A stretch of DNA of 64,000 nucleotides from Aotearoamyces nothofagi (lineage: Eukaryota > Ascomycota > Leotiomycetes > Leotiales > Tympanidaceae). The notes below the pieces were generated by a model. That model was not told the origin of the DNA and did not search any database. It saw nothing but the letters and a program-made list of their open reading frames with translations. This document shows positions 41,761-55,500 of the stretch, piece by piece (within the stretch, counting starts at the first letter, position 1; every line of letters begins with the position of its first letter). Where the stretch lies: the NCBI GenBank assembly GCA_015345905.1, contig JADDTR010000003.1, positions 1,410,337 to 1,474,336 of the forward strand, written 5' to 3'. The translations under genes and the position numbers were made by a program.

Positions 41761-43490
41761 CCACTCGTTGGAGACGAGCTCATCTTGCTGTCTTGTCGCC
41801 AGACCAAGGTTTCTAGAAAGAGGATCAGTACAGTAGCTGAACTCATTAAGGACCTCACCTATTCTATAGGCACAAGGAGCATTATTCGATATTATAGGTA
41901 GACAGCACTTATAATATTAAAAACGAAAAAAAAACGAAGAAAATTAAAAAAATTAAGCATATTATCCTTATATCTCTTCAAGCATATACCAAGCAACACA
42001 AGAGGCCCTACAACAGAACCTCAAGTATCTGCACAACCTTGTCCATCGCGTAAAAAAAGGATTTCCATAGGGATTATCCAAGGCGGAGGCTCAGATCCCG
42101 CTCCTTCCAGTGCACCAATCCGTAAACCGCGAGCTGGGATCGATGATCGCCCGTCTCACGACAGCGTCTCGTAGTTCCGCAGGGCCTCAGCTACAGGAGC
42201 TGACAGCAACCCAAAAAGCCAAAACGGACATATGCATCACAGCCCCATTCAGGCGCTCTCGCCACAAGCACACCGCATCTTATCGACAGCGGAATTACGG
42301 GTGTCGGGGAGATCCGCTGGATCTGCAGGCTGAGCAGCCGGGAGGAGTGGTTTGTCCTGTAGCTAGCGCTGCAGCCCGTCGTGACTGCATGGTTCGGGAG
42401 CTGAGAGCGATGGCTCTCTCGGTCTCTACCCTCTCGACATGCCGAAAAGGAGCGTCCGCCTCAAAAGTCCAGAGACGAGCCGCGGCGAGCGGGACCTCGA
42501 TGCCCCCTTCCGCTTGTTCGACGGCGGCCACGTGAGCTGTCTCCGCCACAACCCAGCCAGCCGTCGTTCGAGCTTCTGATTCCCGGTCTAGGAGCCTGCT
42601 GAGGAGCACGCTTCTTAGTAAGTATATAATAGGTTCTGGCTCTGGCCGGCAGGCTGTTGGTGGTGGTTCCCAGCCTGGGCCGAACTTCAATCTCGAGCCA
42701 TGTCGAGAGCTCAGAGATAGAGGTCAGCGGCAAGCATCCGACTGGGGAGACGGCGTTTGACCTGCAACCTGGCTAGCGAGGTTGGAACGCATTGTGCTAG
42801 ACAACCGGAGTTTGATATGAGAACTCGGCCACTGGGGTCGCTGAGGTAGGTTCACTAGACACAGCGCCGCTGGGGGTTCGCTGGTGAAGCTCTGGGTCGT
42901 ATCAGGTATTACTGTATACGGAGGCTGATTTTTGAGGAATCTCCATAGAGGAATTCATCCTATTTACATAGCCCAAGAAGCGTTGTATATAAAGCTCTAG
43001 GGGCTCACCAGAGCCTCTGCTATACAGGGATATATACTGAGGAACATAGAACGCTTAGTTATATATAACTTCTTATCCATGGCCAGCTCTCACGCCAACA
43101 GGGCCTTCGGTATTATAATTTATATATCTGATATTCAAATTCAAAAGATCCAACCCCCAAATCCACAACATACAAGCAACTTATACTACAATATTATATA
43201 GGTAAAAAAAACAATCATCTCCCCCTTTTTTATTTTGAAATTTATCCCATTTTGCGCCCTGTCTGGCTTGCGAAAAGGATTATATACCCTGTTCTCTGCG
43301 TCTAGCCTTACGATATAACGAGCACCTGTACTTGAGGTGCTCGTCAGGGAGAACGATAGCACTGTTAGTCCTCTCTCACTATCCTCTGGATACACGAGCC
43401 GGCTCGGGCGATTATAGCAGTGGAGAGGGGAGGCTATAACCTTCTTTGCAGAAGGCGGGCGTGGAGGCCGAGAGTTCAAGCATGTCTGTA
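41761..43490. other. Probable degenerate transposable-element DNA
   Basis: A palindrome (CTCGTTGGAGACGAG, about 41763) is followed by DNA whose translation is broken across frames. Pieces such as AELIKDLTYSIGTRSIIRYY (41837-) and QEALQQNLKYLHNLVHRVKK (about 42000-42060) look like remnants of one protein that no longer has an open frame. A 97-codon minus frame at 43186-43479 may be another remnant. The element class cannot be told. Confidence 0.35.
43319..43343. repeat. Hairpin with 9-bp arms
   Basis: CGAGCACCT and AGGTGCTCG flank a short centre. The hairpin is isolated, with no T-run or other signal beside it. Confidence 0.6.
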
Positions 43491-46140
43491 ACTTAAGTTA
43501 TTTGCGCTCGAACTTACCAGGGCATGAAATTCTTTGAAATGAGAGCCGGGGTATCTTATTCTTTTACCTGTATTATATTCATATATAATTGTACTTGCCC
43601 GTCTATATCGAGATGTCTATCATTGTCTATTAACAGGGGGCTTAAAAATAAATCAATAGATCAACCAGAATCATTTATTAATTTATTAATTCATTACGTT
43701 GATGTGATTTTGATTCGGCCTCCAAAATCAACCAAAATCAAGTCATTAATCACCATGTCTATTAATAGGCCGCCGGCAGTCAGTGTTCAGTGTCTAGCTC
43801 GATAATTCCACATTAGATCGATCGAATAATTCCATCTTTGCTCTACAGATATAATAGTAGTCCCTCTCAAGACCCTCTCTCGTGCTGTACTGTATCCATT
43901 TCCCGAGAAATATTCGTGCAGTTATACTAGCCTTATAACTAGGTCCTGCAGGCAATGTAAGCAGGAATGCGGCATTTCCTTCCTCCCGTGCCTGAAATAC
44001 CGCCGTGCTCTCTCTTGCCCCCTCTCTCTCCACTGCCCCACTTCAAACTTCCTTCCAGTTTTCTTATAAATATCCAGCTCCCACGCCGTCTAACCCCGCT
44101 GTCTGGCTTTCTCTTCTGTCTGACTGAGCAAAAAGAATTCGTTGTACCCGAAGCTAATGAAGCTTATATATCTCCTTCTCTACCTGAACTCTATCCAAGT
44201 AAACCCCAAAACCAACGTATGGTATAAGCTTTAGGAAGGACCAGGATTTCTTGTATAAAGTAGTTCTCATTATTACCGGATTCCTATCATATCACATCTT
44301 CGCCTGTCACCATTATCAGCCCAGAAAGATGCTATTGGGAGAAAAGCTGCCGTCACAGCCTGGCGACAGTTTTTAGACCCTAACCGTCTCCTATCAGTTT
44401 TAACCCACTCATTGTAAGAAACCTGTTGTCATGTCTCGACATTAGCTTTTATCCTGTACCCTCAATCAATCTTATTGCCACTGTCCCGGAACCCATGAGC
44501 GGTCAAAATGCGTAACATGATAATGACATCCAAGTATCACTTGCCTGATCCCACAATAACAGCTCAGGAGTTTACTGACTCTTACCTTCGGAGTCTTTTG
44601 CTTTCTTAGTCAAGGCATAACAGGCTTCTGGGGCATTGATTGCAGATTAGAAGCCATGGTTGCAGGGAGTGCCGTAGTTATACCGGACCTGGAGAACCTC
44701 CCGAAGAATTCTACTGCTCTATTATCGCGAGATGCATGCATGAGCTTGGCGCGGCTGTAACGGGAGGATAGTAAAGTATAATATATTATGACACAGCCGA
44801 TGGTCAGAGGAATTGAGGGGCAGATTAAAATGTAATTTAATACGGCATTCTACTCAGTAAGCGCAAGAACGTTGAAGGAGAGGGTAAGTAGTGTTAGAAT
44901 CGAAACAGGTTACGGAACGGAACTTAACTTCCCGAAGTCTATAGTCTAGAATACCAAGTACTTCATGCCCGATACGTTGGAGATGGTATGAGCACAGGCA
45001 AATACGCCGAGTCGCATTCATCGTCACAAATGTTATGCCTCCACGAACTCTCTGACCTCAATAAATCACACGATCTTTCATATACCAGTAGTGGCTCCCT
45101 GGTATTTGCCCTTCACTGAACGACCAAAAGCATCGCAACCGAGACGTATTCGTTCCAAGTCCATCTGGCCCCATCACCTCTGAACAATCTACTTTCTAGA
45201 TATAGCAATATAGAACAATACTAATACCGGCCTCTAGAACGGAATGGAATCTAGACACCTTGTACAATGCAATGTGTAAAGAAAATACTATTCTGGCGAT
45301 TGCCAATCTGGATGGCGAAGGGAAGGTCCTATGGCCGATATACCGGAATGTAGATTATTACCCTTCGTGAACAGAAGTGTAAAGGCTCCCGCCGCAATCT
45401 GAGGAGCCTCCACGTGCTTGAATATAGCTGCAAACGGTCCATATGTGACCCGAGGGAGTTGCGTTTAATGAGGCATGGGAGTATATATGGCTGGCGGAGC
45501 GAGTTGTGTTTAATGAGTGTACGCTACGGACTATCATTTGCATTCCTCACTCGTATGGAAGTAGTGCACGGCGGCAAAGCCAGAGCTCGTCAGAGAATGG
45601 GCTGTCGCGGCAATGGGATTTCTTAAGAGAAATATGCACGACCACGGTAGTCTTGAAGAACCTAAACTTATCTGGCGAACGAAGCATTCCTGTACCTGCA
45701 TGAGGAACGCGGAACCGGCCGGAGGGTCTCCGTGTGCGGTCTCATTGGGGTATTGGAACTATGTAGTCGTATCTTATGCCTTCTCGAGGAAGTAACTGCG
45801 GTAGCTGTCGTCTAGTTGCAGTTCGGATACTCTGCCACTGATTGTCCAAGCTTCCACCCGGAGCTGGCTCAGCGCGAGGCACGTGGAGGCACGAGGTTTG
45901 CGGTTAGACTCTCGGGGTAACAGAGGCCCCATTGTCTTGATCCGTTTGGAATAATGGAGGCCTCCTCGCCAGGCTGCGACCTCCAGGCGCTAAAATGGAA
46001 CCTCCATGATCGTATGCTTCGGATTTATGGCATGATTAACAGTATCGAGCTCGCTCACGAGACAACCGAACCTCGTGGTGATCCGTAGCGGATCTGTACG
46101 AAGAGGGGAGTATGGCGAGCTTTGATACCACTCTATCTTC
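43491..46140. other. Gene-free stretch
   Basis: Mixed AT-rich DNA. I see no coding sequence, RNA gene or clear repeat beyond short AT-rich runs. Confidence 0.45.
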
Positions 46141-49100
46141 ACATAGCGGGGTTCATCCGGATGCCTTCTTGATCAGCAGTGTGCACGGATCTAGGGAGAC
46201 AAGGTTGCCGAAACACAAGGCTGTGTATCATGCAGTCACAGCGCGCATAGCAACAGTCGCTTAGACGACGACATCGCGAAATGAGATCCGCAGAGAAGCT
46301 GCGAAGAACACCGCCGACAGAGACAGAGACAGCAACAGCGACAGCGACAGCGATAGGGAGCGTTTGCGGAGGTTCTCCCGATAAACTCCACCCCGGGATG
46401 GAATCAGTATGGGAAGATGGACGAGACAACGAAAGGAAAGGTAACGAGGGGTTACAGGCACTGACGTCAAGTCCCGTGATTGCGTGCCGCTTTGGCGCAT
46501 CGGTGCTGGCGTTGGCGTTGTTTACTTCTCGGCGAACACGTCGGCAAGCGAGACTTCAAACAGAGGCTTGTCAGCTGAATTCATCTACTCTGTACGCCTC
46601 CCGAGTCGACAAGCCAAATGAAGAGGCGGTGAGATAAGCCAGTGACTCCAATCACTCCGGCCAGCTCCTTCAGATGACAGCGCCTACACCATGGGTGGCT
46701 TGGAAGGCTGTTCAGCTTGTCCCGGCGGGCGCGATCGGACCGTGTTTCATTCCAATCATTGGCTGATGCTACGGAACAGGACAGGACCAGTCCATGTCTT
46801 CTCTCTGTCTGGGCCATTTGTGAACCCTTGGCTTGATATTGCTTGCTGGCTGTGCTGCGAAGAAGCAAGGTGCAGAGGGATAAGATTACAATGTATAGTA
46901 GAAAGTGGCCGTGGTTGAGAACACGTGTAGAAGGCTGTGTAAACAAATAGATCGCGTCTCTTCCGCCGTTGTTGTGTGCTCGAATACATGGCAATTGGAA
47001 GCCGTTCATGATCTCTGGATGCCCTTCCAAGGAACACGACACGAATCCAACGCTTCCATGACGTGCCTGCAGTGCAAGTGGCATCGAAATCCGGGAAGCA
47101 GAGGGAAGGAGGAGGGCTGAAGCTCGATGCATTGGGTGGTAGACGGGCTATATCCGGACAAGGTGATGTTTTTCTGTGGACAGGGCGGCACCCTGGAGCC
47201 GCTATTCGGCGAGCATCAGCGGCTGTGGATCTGCTCAGCAGCTCCAGCAGCTCCAGCATCTTCAGCTCCTCAGCCTATTCACGTAAGGCTATATTGACCG
47301 GCATGCAAGGACAGTTGGGGCGGTGCCTTCCCATGGATCTCCCCTTGCTGTACCTTGACCAGATGCAGCACCCTGGCACTCCCGGCGCGTAAAGAAAAAG
47401 CTGCTATGGAATTATTTAGAAGTCGAGCAGCTCTCCGGCTCCGGGGCGGCAAGACTTTATGGGGTGCTTCGCAGTTCGTATGTAGCCATGCTCGACGAGT
47501 TTTGTGCACTTGTGTGCACTTATGTGGGACGGCCGCTGAAGGATTTGAAAATGACTCCGCCTTGGAGCTGTTTCTCACCACTGCTTGTGTCAGAAGCCGA
47601 GTTTGTACCTGGCTAGTCGGCCTTTTCCAAGTCCCCAACCCTGCTAAAATGCCTTAGCTACAGTCAGCCTTCAAGTAGTACTGACGCGGAAAGTCCGATA
47701 AGAAAACCAGATGAGATAGCGACGTCCAGCGTACTTACAGAGTGTCTAGGTATCGAGAACCGCTGCCAGCCTGCTTCACATCACCGTGAACCGCGTCTGG
47801 ATGATCTCGCTGTCCCCGTCTGCTCGGGGACGCAGCAAGAGGGCGACGGCAACGTCGATGGGCCGAGGATGCTTGAGCTGGCCCGTTTCTGCCCGGAATG
47901 ACGAAATATCTCAGACGAACCGTGCCGTGCCTGTGATACTCCTACGGTTACCCGCAATCAGGGAATATCGCAGCAGGAAGGTCCTGTAAGTCTGGATGTG
48001 CGCGTGGTCCATCCTTGCGTGGAATGCTGGTGGCTTTGAGCCAGCGCGCTTGCGGAGTGGTTATTCCTGGCCCATGGCAACCGAGATTCATGTCAGAAAA
48101 CCCCCGCTCTTAACAGAAATGCCAATTGACGGACCGCGAGTTGCGGATAAAAAAGACACTTGGTTTGCGAGCATTACTGGACTCGTCCAGGCGCCGCCAT
48201 ATATTACGAATTGTGAACTGATCTTGTGGGCTTGGGCATCTCGTCGATCGTGGCCTTAAGCTGCATAGGATTTAGGTTCGACGGGATATTCTCATATTAA
48301 GCCTCAGCCATCGTTTTCCTCTGGAAACGCCAGCTGGGCCGAGCAAACAGCTGATGAACTGCACGCACTGTGAAGCAAGGTCCAGACAGCAGCGGCAGCG
48401 GTAGCGGTAGAGACAGACTCACTAACAATGAATCGAGGCTTGCCCCCCGAAGCCGTGTTCACTGGAGTGCATGAGGCTACAGACATGAACCCTACCAGCG
48501 ATCAAGCACTCTGTGTATGATGCCAGATGCTGGGCAGAGACCTTGGGTATCAGCGCATCCGGATGCTGTACGGAGTGCTCACGGAAGCCATAATGTACCC
48601 CGTGCACAGATAGAACACTGTAGCCTCTGTGGTGCCCAGCGAGTGAGGCCGAGTAGCTATGTCGGCTGGTGGTGATGGATATGGATTGCAACACTGTACT
48701 GTACATGCCGTGCCTCGTCCTGCCCTGCCGCCATTTCGCAGGCGCGTATATCTCCCCGTGAACGTATTGTACAATCTGCATGCATACCAGGTCCAGTCCG
48801 AAAGAACAAAAATAGCGTCTAAGCTGCCCAAGGCCCTTTTGCGCTCTGGCTGGAATTGTTCTCCATCTTTTCAGGGCTTCGGTTTCGTTTCCAGCACGGC
48901 AACCGGGGCGGGCATTACACGGCCAATCCTCGCCAAGTTCGTTCAAGCTCAGTCGCAGCACCGCAGCTTAGGCCAGTAACCACTCCAACGACCTTGCTTC
49001 CGAGCAAATGGGTAGATGCAGCGAATCGCCCTGACAACAAACGACAGGATCCTCCACTGTCGATTCTCACCACCCTTCTTCTTCTCTTCTCTTCGCTTTG

Positions 49101-49545
49101 CTTTATCTCCAGCACGTCCCGCTGTTCTCTTGTTCATTTGTTCCCCATTCGACGAAGCATTTCCCGAAGGTTTTCTCCCAGCCTTTGTGAATGAACTTCG
49201 CCCAGTAAAGGTCAACTCGACGACCTCCACGAGCCGGTTCCTATTTTTCACGACGACGACGACGACGACGACGACGACGTCTTATCAGCTTCGATGCATC
49301 CAGCTCTACGATAGCCTCTGCCTCACATACATCCCGACATTCGACATAGTCTACTGACTCCTGCCAGCTGCACGGAAGCTACAATTGGATCTTGCCTCCC
49401 TCCTCGACGGCGTCCTCGAAGCACTGTCGTATTTAGTAGTTGATTTGCTACGATAAGCCATTCTCTGCAGCAGAACGGTTTTGTATACAGTCGATCAATC
49501 ACTTGCACAGCTTTAGTAGTCCTATCTGCCACTCGACCACCCAAT
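46141..49545. other. Long upstream region of the CDC25 gene
   Basis: Numerous overlapping frames occur on both strands with no recognisable protein. Notable features are GACAGA/GACAGC hexamer repeats at 46316-46355, CAGCTCCAGCAGCTCCAGCA at about 47236-47262 and an ACG trinucleotide array at about 49250-49280. The last 500 bp is pyrimidine-rich and is probably the promoter and leader of the phosphatase gene. Confidence 0.5.
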
Positions 49546-51361
49546 ATGGAGGCTTCATCACCGTTAGCTGCCATGCAGTCCACTTCGTTCATGCCTAGCT
49601 GGGGGTATAGCGACTTATACAATTCACATGCACATTCTCAGCTGTCTAGTTCCAGTACTTTCGGCCCAGGTGCATTTAATTTCAGGGAGCTCAGCATGAG
49701 GAGGTCGACTTCAGACTATTTTACAATGAACCCCGTCCGTGGCTCCTCGCCTACGACCAGCTTGGCCGCAGACATTTCTCAAAACTTTCATATCGATATG
49801 AGGTACGGGATCTGTGACGGATTGCTAAACGCGTTGCTAACTGACATGTAGCCCCCAACTGCCAACACCTCGTCGGTCGCTCTTTACCTCTAATCTTTTT
49901 GGCACATTTGACGGTCGGGGTAAGGCTGGCCTTCTGGGAGATGATAGGATGGGTGTTGACTTTGCATAGAGAACGTCACTACACCTCCATTACCTTCGTC
50001 TTCGCCAGGGTCATTGAATGAACGCATGGATATTTCACCTCTGCCACACAAGGTACCATTCTTTGCCCAGATTGAGGTGCAGTCCCCATCACCAGTCCAC
50101 ACACCAGACGAAGATGCATCCATGCAATCTTCTCCCCCAAGATCGACCTTTTTGGAAGTTCCCCGTGAGCAAGAGTAAGTGCTCTATACCTAGGGTTCAA
50201 GGCCAGCACTGACTTTGATATAGGCGACGGAAACCAGGCCTTCTGCGACCATCATTGTCTCGCACAAAAGGATACTCGACTAGCTCTATAGTGCCACGGG
50301 CAAATTCAGAGAGACAGCTACCTCCATTTCGCTTCGGTGCCGGAAGTAGTAAACTCTCGACATCAACGTCGATGTCCTTGGGCGAGTGTTTCATGGAATC
50401 TCCCCCTCCGGAGCGTAGACCACAGTCTGCTAACAGTCCGTCGGCATCGATGATGGGCCCCTCGAGACCGAAGCAGTCGTTCATGAGTATGAACGGAAAT
50501 GCTAGGTTAAATGGATCACCAATCCACATGCATACACGACGGCCGTCCAATCCTTTGGTTCGCCCAAGGAAACAATTTCGTCGCTCACTGAGCATGTTTG
50601 AGAACCTCGAGGATGTTATGAGACACAAGAAAGAGGATGCTACATTTACATCAACGACTCTGCAGTCGGTCATGGACATAGATGAAATTCCTCAGCCTGT
50701 TTTACCGCATTTTTTTGAGGAGGGACAGCCTGATAGTCTCCCTCGGATTGCGAAAGCCACCTTGCTTGATATACTAGATGGTAAATTTAATGACCATTAC
50801 GACCAGCGAATGATTATCGATTGTCGCTTTGAGTACGAGTACGAAGGAGGCCACATCTCCGGAGCTGTCAACTACAACGATAAGGATATGCTAAGCAGCC
50901 ACCTCTTCGAGACTGGGTTACCTGGCAAGACCCTTTTGATATTCCATTGTGAATATTCCGCACACAGAGCTCCAATCATGGCGCGTCATGTCCGCAAGCA
51001 AGACCGTACTGCCAATGCCGAACAGTATCCAAAGCTTACATACCCCGAGGTTTATATTCTTGATGGAGGCTACAGCGGCTTCTTCAACGAACATCGTGAG
51101 CGTTGCTTCCCACAGAACTACGTAGAAATGGATGATAAGGAACACGCTTACACTTGTGAGCGGGAGATGGGAAAGCTTCGTCAACACCGCGGCAAGCTTA
51201 GCAGAGCTCAGACATTTGCATTCGGCCAATTTGGTCAGCAAATCGACGATAGTCCTACGGCCCCTCACCGGTCAAATAGAGCTAGCGATACTATGACGCT
51301 TGGTGGCTCTCCGGTGCCTCTCGAAAATCGATTACATGCTCGACGTATGGCTTCGTATTAG
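49546..51361 (+). CDS. CDC25: M-phase inducer phosphatase (Cdc25/NimT)
   Basis: Four exons: 49546-49802, 49852-49919, 49970-50174 and 50224-51361, giving 555 aa. Introns are 49-50 bp with GTACGG, GTAAGG and GTAAGT donors. It is the dual-specificity phosphatase that removes inhibitory Tyr15 phosphate from Cdk1 and drives entry into mitosis. The first 340 residues are a Ser/Pro-rich regulatory region with many SP sites (VQSPSPVHTPDEDASMQSSP), consistent with Cdk and checkpoint phosphorylation. The rhodanese-like catalytic domain starts near 350. It contains DQRMIIDCRFEYEYEGGHIS and the HCX5R loop HCEYSAHRAP with Cys419 and Arg425, then EVYILDGGYSGFF. Animal and yeast enzymes usually read HCEFSxERGP; Ala-His-Arg-Ala here is a small variation. 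Called nimT in Aspergillus. Confidence 0.95.
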
Positions 51362-52565
51362 TCATTTCCTTTTTTCTGCATTGCTTTCGGAGTTTGGCAT
51401 CGTATATTGGCGTTCCGGGTGTATCTTCTCGCGAGTCCCAACCCTGTTTTCACTTGAAAGCTATACAGCGACTCGTTTGATCTAGTTTTCGAGTATTGGT
51501 ACCAGCATCTGAACGATATGAACCGTCCTGTTTAAACCTTGATGCTAATATGCGCCCCATATTGGCCGGCCTTAGGGCACCATGGCATCCAAGGTTTAGC
51601 AAAAGACTTTATGATTTGCTCTGGCAAATTCCACATTGGCATACTATTTGAGTTAACACCGGCAATGGTGTCAGCGCCTATCAACGCGCTATCAACAAAT
51701 CTTGGATCAGGAATCCAACCACACTCTTTCACGGCTAATGAGCCTCATAGAATGGCTGCAACCACATGATTCCCAGCTAGAGCGGGTTTCAATAAATTTC
51801 ATTAATGCCTCGACACACGACGGCTCTCACACTCTCATCATTCGACCCACATTGGCTCGACTCTTGTCTTAGACTTGAACCACAACGCTACTGCATCTGA
51901 CTGAGCGTTCTCCTTGTTTCGCACATTCTATTTCTTGTTCTTCATACCCCATCTCTTGTAATGGTCTATTCTAGTCTTTTTGCGCGCACATACGCATCTG
52001 CATTTGCATTGCTGTTGTCTTCAGCATTTCTCGGGATTACCTGGCTCAGAAGAGGCCAGCTGTGGTTGTAGATGACGTTGCTTAGGCGTAAAGCAAGAGA
52101 GAAAGTTTCCGTGCATAGAAGCATGTGGATTTGAGAACTGAGATTAAGCTGGCCAGATGAGCTTTCATGCACTGGTCAGATTATGAGATGAGAGAGTAGC
52201 ACGTTGATCAATAAGAAACCATGAAAATACATTACTTTGCTGTGTGATTGGTTGTGCATAGATACTATCTACGAGTAGTGTAATATTCCAGAATTCGTAC
52301 TTTAATAATTTTTCTTAATAATTCTACCTGGTGCAGCTCATAGTCAAGGCTCAGTCTATATAAAGCTGCTGCAAATGAGCGCTACCAATGAAATGTAAAA
52401 GGGCATGCTGTGAATATGCCGCCTACCCCGATTAGGATTCCTGAAGGCGGTGACGATTGCAGAAAAGTTGACGTGGAGTGAACTTGCAGAAAAATAATGG
52501 ACAGGAAATCTACAAACCCGCAACTGCCAATTTAACTCACCAATTCTTCGAAGGTATTCGAAAAT
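51362..52565. other. Intergenic, no gene seen
   Basis: 3' flank of CDC25 and upstream region of POL5. Frames such as 51532-51732 (-) and 51539-51769 (+) are antisense shadows of each other without family features. Confidence 0.5.
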
Positions 52566-55500
52566 ATGGGCAGCAAACGCAAGCGTCAAGCCCAGGAAGT
52601 TCCTGCCACGGCTCCAGCTTCAAAAAAACAACAAAAAGAACCCAAGCCAGCAAAAGCTGCCTCTCGCAGCCCAGAAATCCCCGCTAGACCATTCGTCGAC
52701 AATGCCAAACGCGCAGACCTTGAGTACGAAGTCCAGCTCTATGCGAAATTGAGCAGTGAAGATGCTGATGAGCGTCTGGACGCTGCGAATGCTGTCGTCT
52801 CGGGCCTTCTAGCTGGCGAGGGCGTCTCGGAAGCGACGCTACAGCGCCATCTCGAGCGAAGACTGTTCCGAGGATTGGCGAGCAGCAGGAAGGGTGCGAG
52901 ATTGGGATTCAGCATTGTCATTTCTGAAATTCTGGGTCAGTTGTTTGGGGAAAAGGAACTCTCGAAGCAGCGATATACTGGGTTGACGTTTGAGAAGGTG
53001 TCGGGCATATTGACGGCGAAGACGAAGCCGGATGGCGATTTGTCGGGACAAGAAGAGAGGGACCATGCCCTGGGTCTGCTTTTTGGACTAAAATCTTTTG
53101 TTCGAGCGAAGATTTTGTTCAGGGATGATGCGTCGTGGTGGGAGAATATCTTCAACTCTTTGGTGTATTTGGCTAAGAAAAAGCCCTGGATGAGAGAGGA
53201 GTGTGGATGGGTTATTGTGGAGGCGTTGGCGCAGATGGAGCAAGGCCAAGCTGAGAAGACATTGGAGAGGCTTCATGAAGCTGGCCTGGCTGTGTCACCA
53301 GAGGGCGTCGGTGTCTGGCTCGTATCGAGAAAGCTGTTCCCCGATATGAAATTCCCAAGCAAGCCCTGGGGATCGAGCGGCAATCCTTTAGAACATCTGA
53401 AGCTGCTGGCCAAGGCGCTCAAGGAGAGTTCCAGTGCTGAGGGCGAGAAAGGGCAGCAGGCCAAGCAGACCGGAAACTGGAACCCGCAGTTGCACTTTGT
53501 GTGGAACTTGGTTATTGAACAGTATATCGAGGGTGCTAAGGCCGGGAATGAGGATGTCACGAGCGAGTTTGAGAATTTTTGGAAGGTCGCTGTGGATGAG
53601 AATCTTTTCTCTGCTTCGGCATCTCGAGAGCGGAAGTTCTGGGGATTCTTGCTCTTCCAGAAGATGGTAAATGACGCTGCACCACACAAGGAGCTTCTGG
53701 GTAGTATTTTCAGCCATAACCTGGTCAGATGTCTCATTAACCATCTGTCTCAAGAAGATCGCTTCCTTCATCGGGCGGCAGATAAATCTCTCAATGTATT
53801 ATTGCAGGTTGTAGAGGCGAATCCGGATGCTGCCGTCACAATATTGCCGAAATTAATCAGTGGAAATGGAATCTACAACTTCGATCAAGTCACTAAAACC
53901 AAGACGATCGATAAGATGCTGGCACAAGTTGATGGAAAGGATGCAGAGGCAGTTATTCATGCACTTTTAGCGCCGATTTTGAACATTGATTCGTAAGTCG
54001 AGAGCTTTATTTTTCTATAGGTACATACTGACTTCTGCTAGACCAGAAAGCGACAGAGATGTTGAGATCCCTCGACAATGCTTTGGTGACTACTTGCTAT
54101 CTATGATTCGTCGTGTTAACATCGCCGACAAGTCAAAGGACATTACATGGGTGAAGACTGTCGCACTACCAAGTCTTGCGAGCCTTGCATATTCCAACAA
54201 GTTGGCTTGCAAGCCAGCCTTGTCTGAAAAGTCCAGGTCTATGTTCCGTACAAGACTTACCTCCGCCTTTGCTCGTCTTATAACAGATCCTAAGGGCTTC
54301 TCATATCCTTGTGAACTAATCCAGACATTCTCCCCTGATGCTGTCGACATGGATGACGAGATCACTTCAGCAAAAGATAAGGCACTCTCCACAATGGAGA
54401 AGCTAATCAAGAAGACTAAGAAGGCTTCCGAGCAAGAGAAGAAGGCTCTACAGGCATTGGCGTTGCTATATGCTCTTGTTATCTTCCAACTTTACAATGG
54501 TGAGGCGGATGCTGTATCGGTGCTTGACGAGTTGAAGCTATGCTACGATAAACTTATCCGGGGAAAGAGTGGCGACGAAGAAGATGATGCTTCCCAAGTC
54601 TTGGTTGAGATCTTGTTGTCGTTCATGTCAAAGCCGTCGGTTCTATTACGGAAGGTCGCACAGCATGTCTTCACTGCATTCTCAGGCGACATTACGGAAG
54701 AGGGCCTGAAACTCATGACCGATGTTCTTGCGTCAAGTGAAAGCTTAAGAGGACAACAGGAGCTTTTTGATCAAGATGACGGAGAGAATGAGGAGGATGG
54801 CGAAGATGGTGATGAGGATGGGCTGGATTCAGACGTCGAGATTGTAGATGTCGACGGTGCGAATTCAGATGCCGAGTCTGACGAGGAAAACGAGGACGAT
54901 GATGAAGAGTCGGGTGAAGATGATGAAGCTGCCCAAAAACTTGACGAGGCCCTCGCCGCAGCCCTCGGTACCCACCGTCTCGACAAAGACGAAGCCGCTG
55001 AATCCTCCGACAGCGACGCGGACATGAGTGATTCGGAAATGATGGCTCTGGACTCTAAACTAGTTGAAATCTTCTCTCAACGCAAAAAGATGCCAAATAA
55101 GAAACAAGAGAAGAAAGACGCACGAGAGAATGTCATAAACTTCAAAAACAGAGTACTAGATCTTCTCGAGATATACGTCAAGAACCAAGCTACAAACCCG
55201 GGAGCTTTCGGACTCTTAGTCCCGCTGCTAAGCCTCATGAGAACAACGTCGACCAAACAGATCGGCGAGAAAGCACATAGCGTGATCGCAGCCTTTGCCA
55301 AAGCTTCCAAGAGCGCAAAAGCAGACGACAACACCGAATCGATGAAAAGGAAAACAAAGCTAATAGCATCGCGTGTTGAGCTGCTGAAATCTATTCACCA
55401 TGAAGCGACGCAGGATCCATCGCATGCATTTGCGAAGGCGGCCAGCACGGCTAGTCTACTTGTGGTATCGAATCTGGTAAGGCTGGATAAAGAGGCAATC

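Noticed and set aside
42110-42733. Frames of 141 and 90 codons on opposite strands as retroelement gag genes
   Set aside because: No zinc knuckle, protease or polymerase motif can be seen, and the surrounding translation is broken in all frames. At most it is decayed repeat DNA.
46581-47259. Overlapping frames of 167-183 codons on the minus strand
   Set aside because: Two frames of similar length overlap in different phases, neither shows a domain, and composition is what GC-moderate random DNA gives.
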